Source: Dallia pectoralis (lineage: Eukaryota > Chordata > Actinopteri > Esociformes > Umbridae). Taken from it: a stretch of DNA of 64,000 nt. The position numbers and the translations under genes are program-made. Positions within the stretch are counted from its first letter, which is position 1. Every line of letters starts with the position of its first letter. Below are positions 61,353 to 64,000 of the stretch, one piece after another. The stretch lies in the NCBI GenBank assembly GCA_029465975.1, contig CM055756.1:4466362-4530361 (forward strand). The letters run 5' to 3'. The notes below the pieces were generated by a model. It ran no database searches and was not told the origin of the DNA. It worked only from the letters and a program-made list of their open reading frames with translations.

Positions 61353-63454
61353 CCGGTCACGCTGCTGTGCTCCTTTCTAGGTGTCAGCACTTAGCCATTC
61401 CTCCTCCATCCATCACATAGATCGTTGTGTAATGGGGTCGCCCTCGCAAGACTGACAACCTCGGCATGTGGCAGGTGCCACGACCCTCCAGAGGGAGGCG
61501 CCGGTGCGAGATGAGTCAAGGAAATCCCTGCTGGCGATGTTGAACCAGCTGCTACTCCAGGCACCGCTACGCACAACTCTGGATGTGTCCATCTTTGCAT
61601 CTGATCTTTCGCGGTAATTCTACCCAAGTAGCGTTCCGTCACGCATCTCTTCCCGTAACCGCGGCCACTGATCCGACTGTGTGGTTACGAACGGTCGTCA
61701 GTCTTCTTGTATGAGCACCAATCACATCCATGAGCTGCCCTGGCTGTTCGCAACTCCGATCACCATCCCTGCAACAGCCCTCAGTAGGCAGCAAGCCGAC
61801 GTATGTGGGTGTGTGTGTATCAGGCTGTGACAGAATGCAATATTCGCTAGTCTTAAGATATGCCTCCTTTATGCCGTGTATCGAGTATCACTTCCAGTAG
61901 GAATGTATACCGACAATTCCATCCGCACAGCAATAAATGACATTTTACTCATGCAGTTGTCCTCTGCTGCTTTAACATCTTTGTGCATTCAGACCCACTT
62001 TCTTTTCTGTCTCTTTTTCTCATCTGGGCTATTGCCATTGGAGAATAGTCTACAGCAGAAATATAATTGCTGCCCGACTCTTTCTTTTATGTATTCTGTC
62101 CGGGTCATCACCTCATGCCTGATAACTCCTTCATTTTCTTGGAATTTTACCTCTGCAGTCTTTCTCTACAGTCACAATATTTATAGACGTCTCCTTCAGG
62201 TCAACTTGACAAGGAAATAAACACAGTGCACACAATGTAATAACTTGAACGCACAACCCTCCCCCCAACCAACTCGCTCTGCTAGATGACATAGCTGCCC
62301 TCCTCCAGATCCTCATCTGCTTGCCTTGCAATAAACCCAGCATGCACTTCTGCCCGTCTCCCTCCGATGCAGAGAAAGCACATCACTTACTGTTCTGCGT
62401 CCGATACACCGTTTATAGATCCCTCCCGTGGAAACGGAGAGTGACACAAGCGACGTAGGGAGGGCAGGGGTGGCCCCGGCGTCCGACAGCGGCGTACGCA
62501 AAGAAAAAAGAGATGCAGCTAAAAAAAGAGAGAAGAAAAAAACGAACAGGTGAAAAGAGAGAGATCACCGCTGATACTCTTTGAGAATCACATTTGACGT
62601 GGCGTCCAGTGTGTCTGTGTGCGCTGTGAGGCCGGACATATTCTCCATGGCCAGTATGCGTTCTGGCGCCAAGCAGCACAACCAAACTGGTAACACTTCT
62701 ATTTCCTACGTCCTGACAGTCTCCCTCTCCTTCTCTCGTCCCCCTGTAGCACATTCAAACAGCCCGATCGCTCTCTCTCTTTCAGCTGGTTGGCCGGTTT
62801 CTCGTCCCCCCTCCCATACCTGTGTCTCTCTCTCACTTGCCCCTCCCCCTTCTCTTTTCCCGATACTGCTCTCTCTCTCTCTCTCTCTCTAGAGACTCCA
62901 TCATCACCCAGATACAGGGCATACCACACTTTCTCCTTCTCTCTCTCTCTCTCCATCATCACCCGGATACAGGGCATACCACACTTTCTCCTTCTCTCTT
63001 CCCTCATCCCCTATATTCTCTCTCCCTCCCTTTCTTTGATGTTTTGAGGAGTTATAGAGTCTTAGCTGGGAATAGATCCCCCCCTACAGAACTGGAGACA
63101 CTACAGTACTCAGACAGAGGAACCACCCAAACCCAGACTTCACAGGCATAGAGATCCATAGCTGTCAAATGAACGTGCCACACATTTGTGACACAATTGA
63201 TAGAAACAGATTGAACTAAATTATCCAATCGTTTTCATCAAGTCAATAATTATTGTCCTAATCAAATTATGATTGGGAGGCAGACAGCCGGATGCCAAAT
63301 AACACACCCACACAAACACACACCCACACACCGACACACCCACACACACTTCGTATTGAATAATGAATAAAGAATGAAAGGGATATGTATAAGAGGATGA
63401 AGGGAACCAATGCAGCAATGCTGAATATCATACAGAGGCTGTGGAGAAGAGACT
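61353..63454. other. about 2 kb of non-array sequence, not identified
   Basis: 61380-61830 is GC-richer than the surroundings and has an 83-codon minus frame (61391-61642), with no family I recognise. 62760-63040 is CT-rich and includes a tandem copy of catcatcacccagatacagg. No supported gene. Confidence 0.35.
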
Positions 63455-63660
63455 GTGTGTGGATGTGTGTGTGTGTGTATATGAGTATATGTGTGTGTGT
63501 GTATATGAGTGTATGTGTGTATATAAGGGTGTGTGTGTGTGTGTGTATGAGTGTATGTGTGTGTGTGTATATAAGTGCGTGTGTGTGTGTGTATGAGTGT
63601 GTGTGTATATGTGTGTGTATATAAGGGTGTATATGAGTGTATGTGTGTGTGTGTATAAGG

Positions 63661-63725
<65 letters not shown>

Positions 63726-63930
63726 TGTATGTGTGTGTATGTGTCTATGTCTGTGTATGCGTGTGTGTATATGTATGTGTGTGTATATGTATGTATGTGT
63801 GTGTATGCGCGTGTGTATGTGTGTGTGTCTGTGTGTGTGTGTATGCACGTGGTGTGTATGTGTATATGTGTGTGTATGTGTATGCGTGTGTGTATGCACG
63901 TGCGTGTGTGTATGCGTGTGTGCAGGGAGC
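63455..63930. repeat. GT-rich microsatellite with internal (TA)n
   Basis: (GT)n with tatatgag and tatgcg interruptions around a (TA)n run of about 50 bp at 63674-63722. Confidence 0.95.
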
Positions 63931-64000
63931 ATTCTAACTGACAGGTTGAAATGAATGGCATGTAGAATTGGCTTCCATTATGCCAATCATGGGTGAGTGA

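Overview
This is vertebrate nuclear DNA, almost certainly from a teleost fish. It holds one split gene with GT-AG introns, several Tc1/mariner remnants of fish-typical families, a hAT-type element, a Tx1-clade LINE, a Ty3/Gypsy-like LTR element and a very large amount of micro- and minisatellite. By my hand-drawn boundaries about 45% of the window is tandem repeat, in more than 30 unrelated arrays. A salmoniform or esociform fish is a reasonable guess from the Tc1 families, but I cannot prove it.

The only host gene I can support is shank1 (postsynaptic scaffold) on the minus strand. Its ATG is at 32627 and it runs leftwards out of the window. I can place eleven coding exons (32175-32627, 15839-16042, 15484-15555, 15059-15167, 13237-13391, 12666-12833, 10979-11095, 10782-10859, 9570-9636, 9172-9344, 4825-5015). 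All exon phases agree, giving about 595 codons without a stop. They encode an acidic N-terminus, the SPN domain, the ankyrin repeats and the Ser/Arg/Gly-rich linker before SH3. SH3, PDZ, proline-rich and SAM exons must lie beyond position 1.

Layout: 1-4824 is intron made of a 92-bp and a 10-bp array. 4825-16042 holds ten of the exons, with repeats or transposon remnants in most of the introns. 16043-32174 is the first coding intron (16.1 kb), filled by a 3.9-kb 17/18-bp minisatellite, a 2.8-kb non-autonomous LTR element inserted inside a 45-bp minisatellite, a 62-bp array and a 47-bp array. 32175-32678 is the first coding exon. 32.7-64 kb is upstream or intergenic DNA with no recognised gene. 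It holds many more minisatellites, a 0.95-kb hAT-like element with an 8-bp target duplication, a degenerate 4.2-kb Tx1-type LINE sitting inside a (TC)n tract, and a Tc1 copy carrying a nested solo LTR.

Most long open frames in the window are periodicity artefacts of arrays whose unit is a multiple of 3 bp, and are not annotated as genes. I found no CRISPR, no operon-like or defence system, and no convincing tRNA or rRNA gene. The most notable observations are a tandem duplication that copied a shank1 splice acceptor into three decoys, an array that starts 8 bp from a shank1 donor, the Tx1 element in a TC microsatellite with a template-switch scar, and the LTR element nested in a minisatellite.
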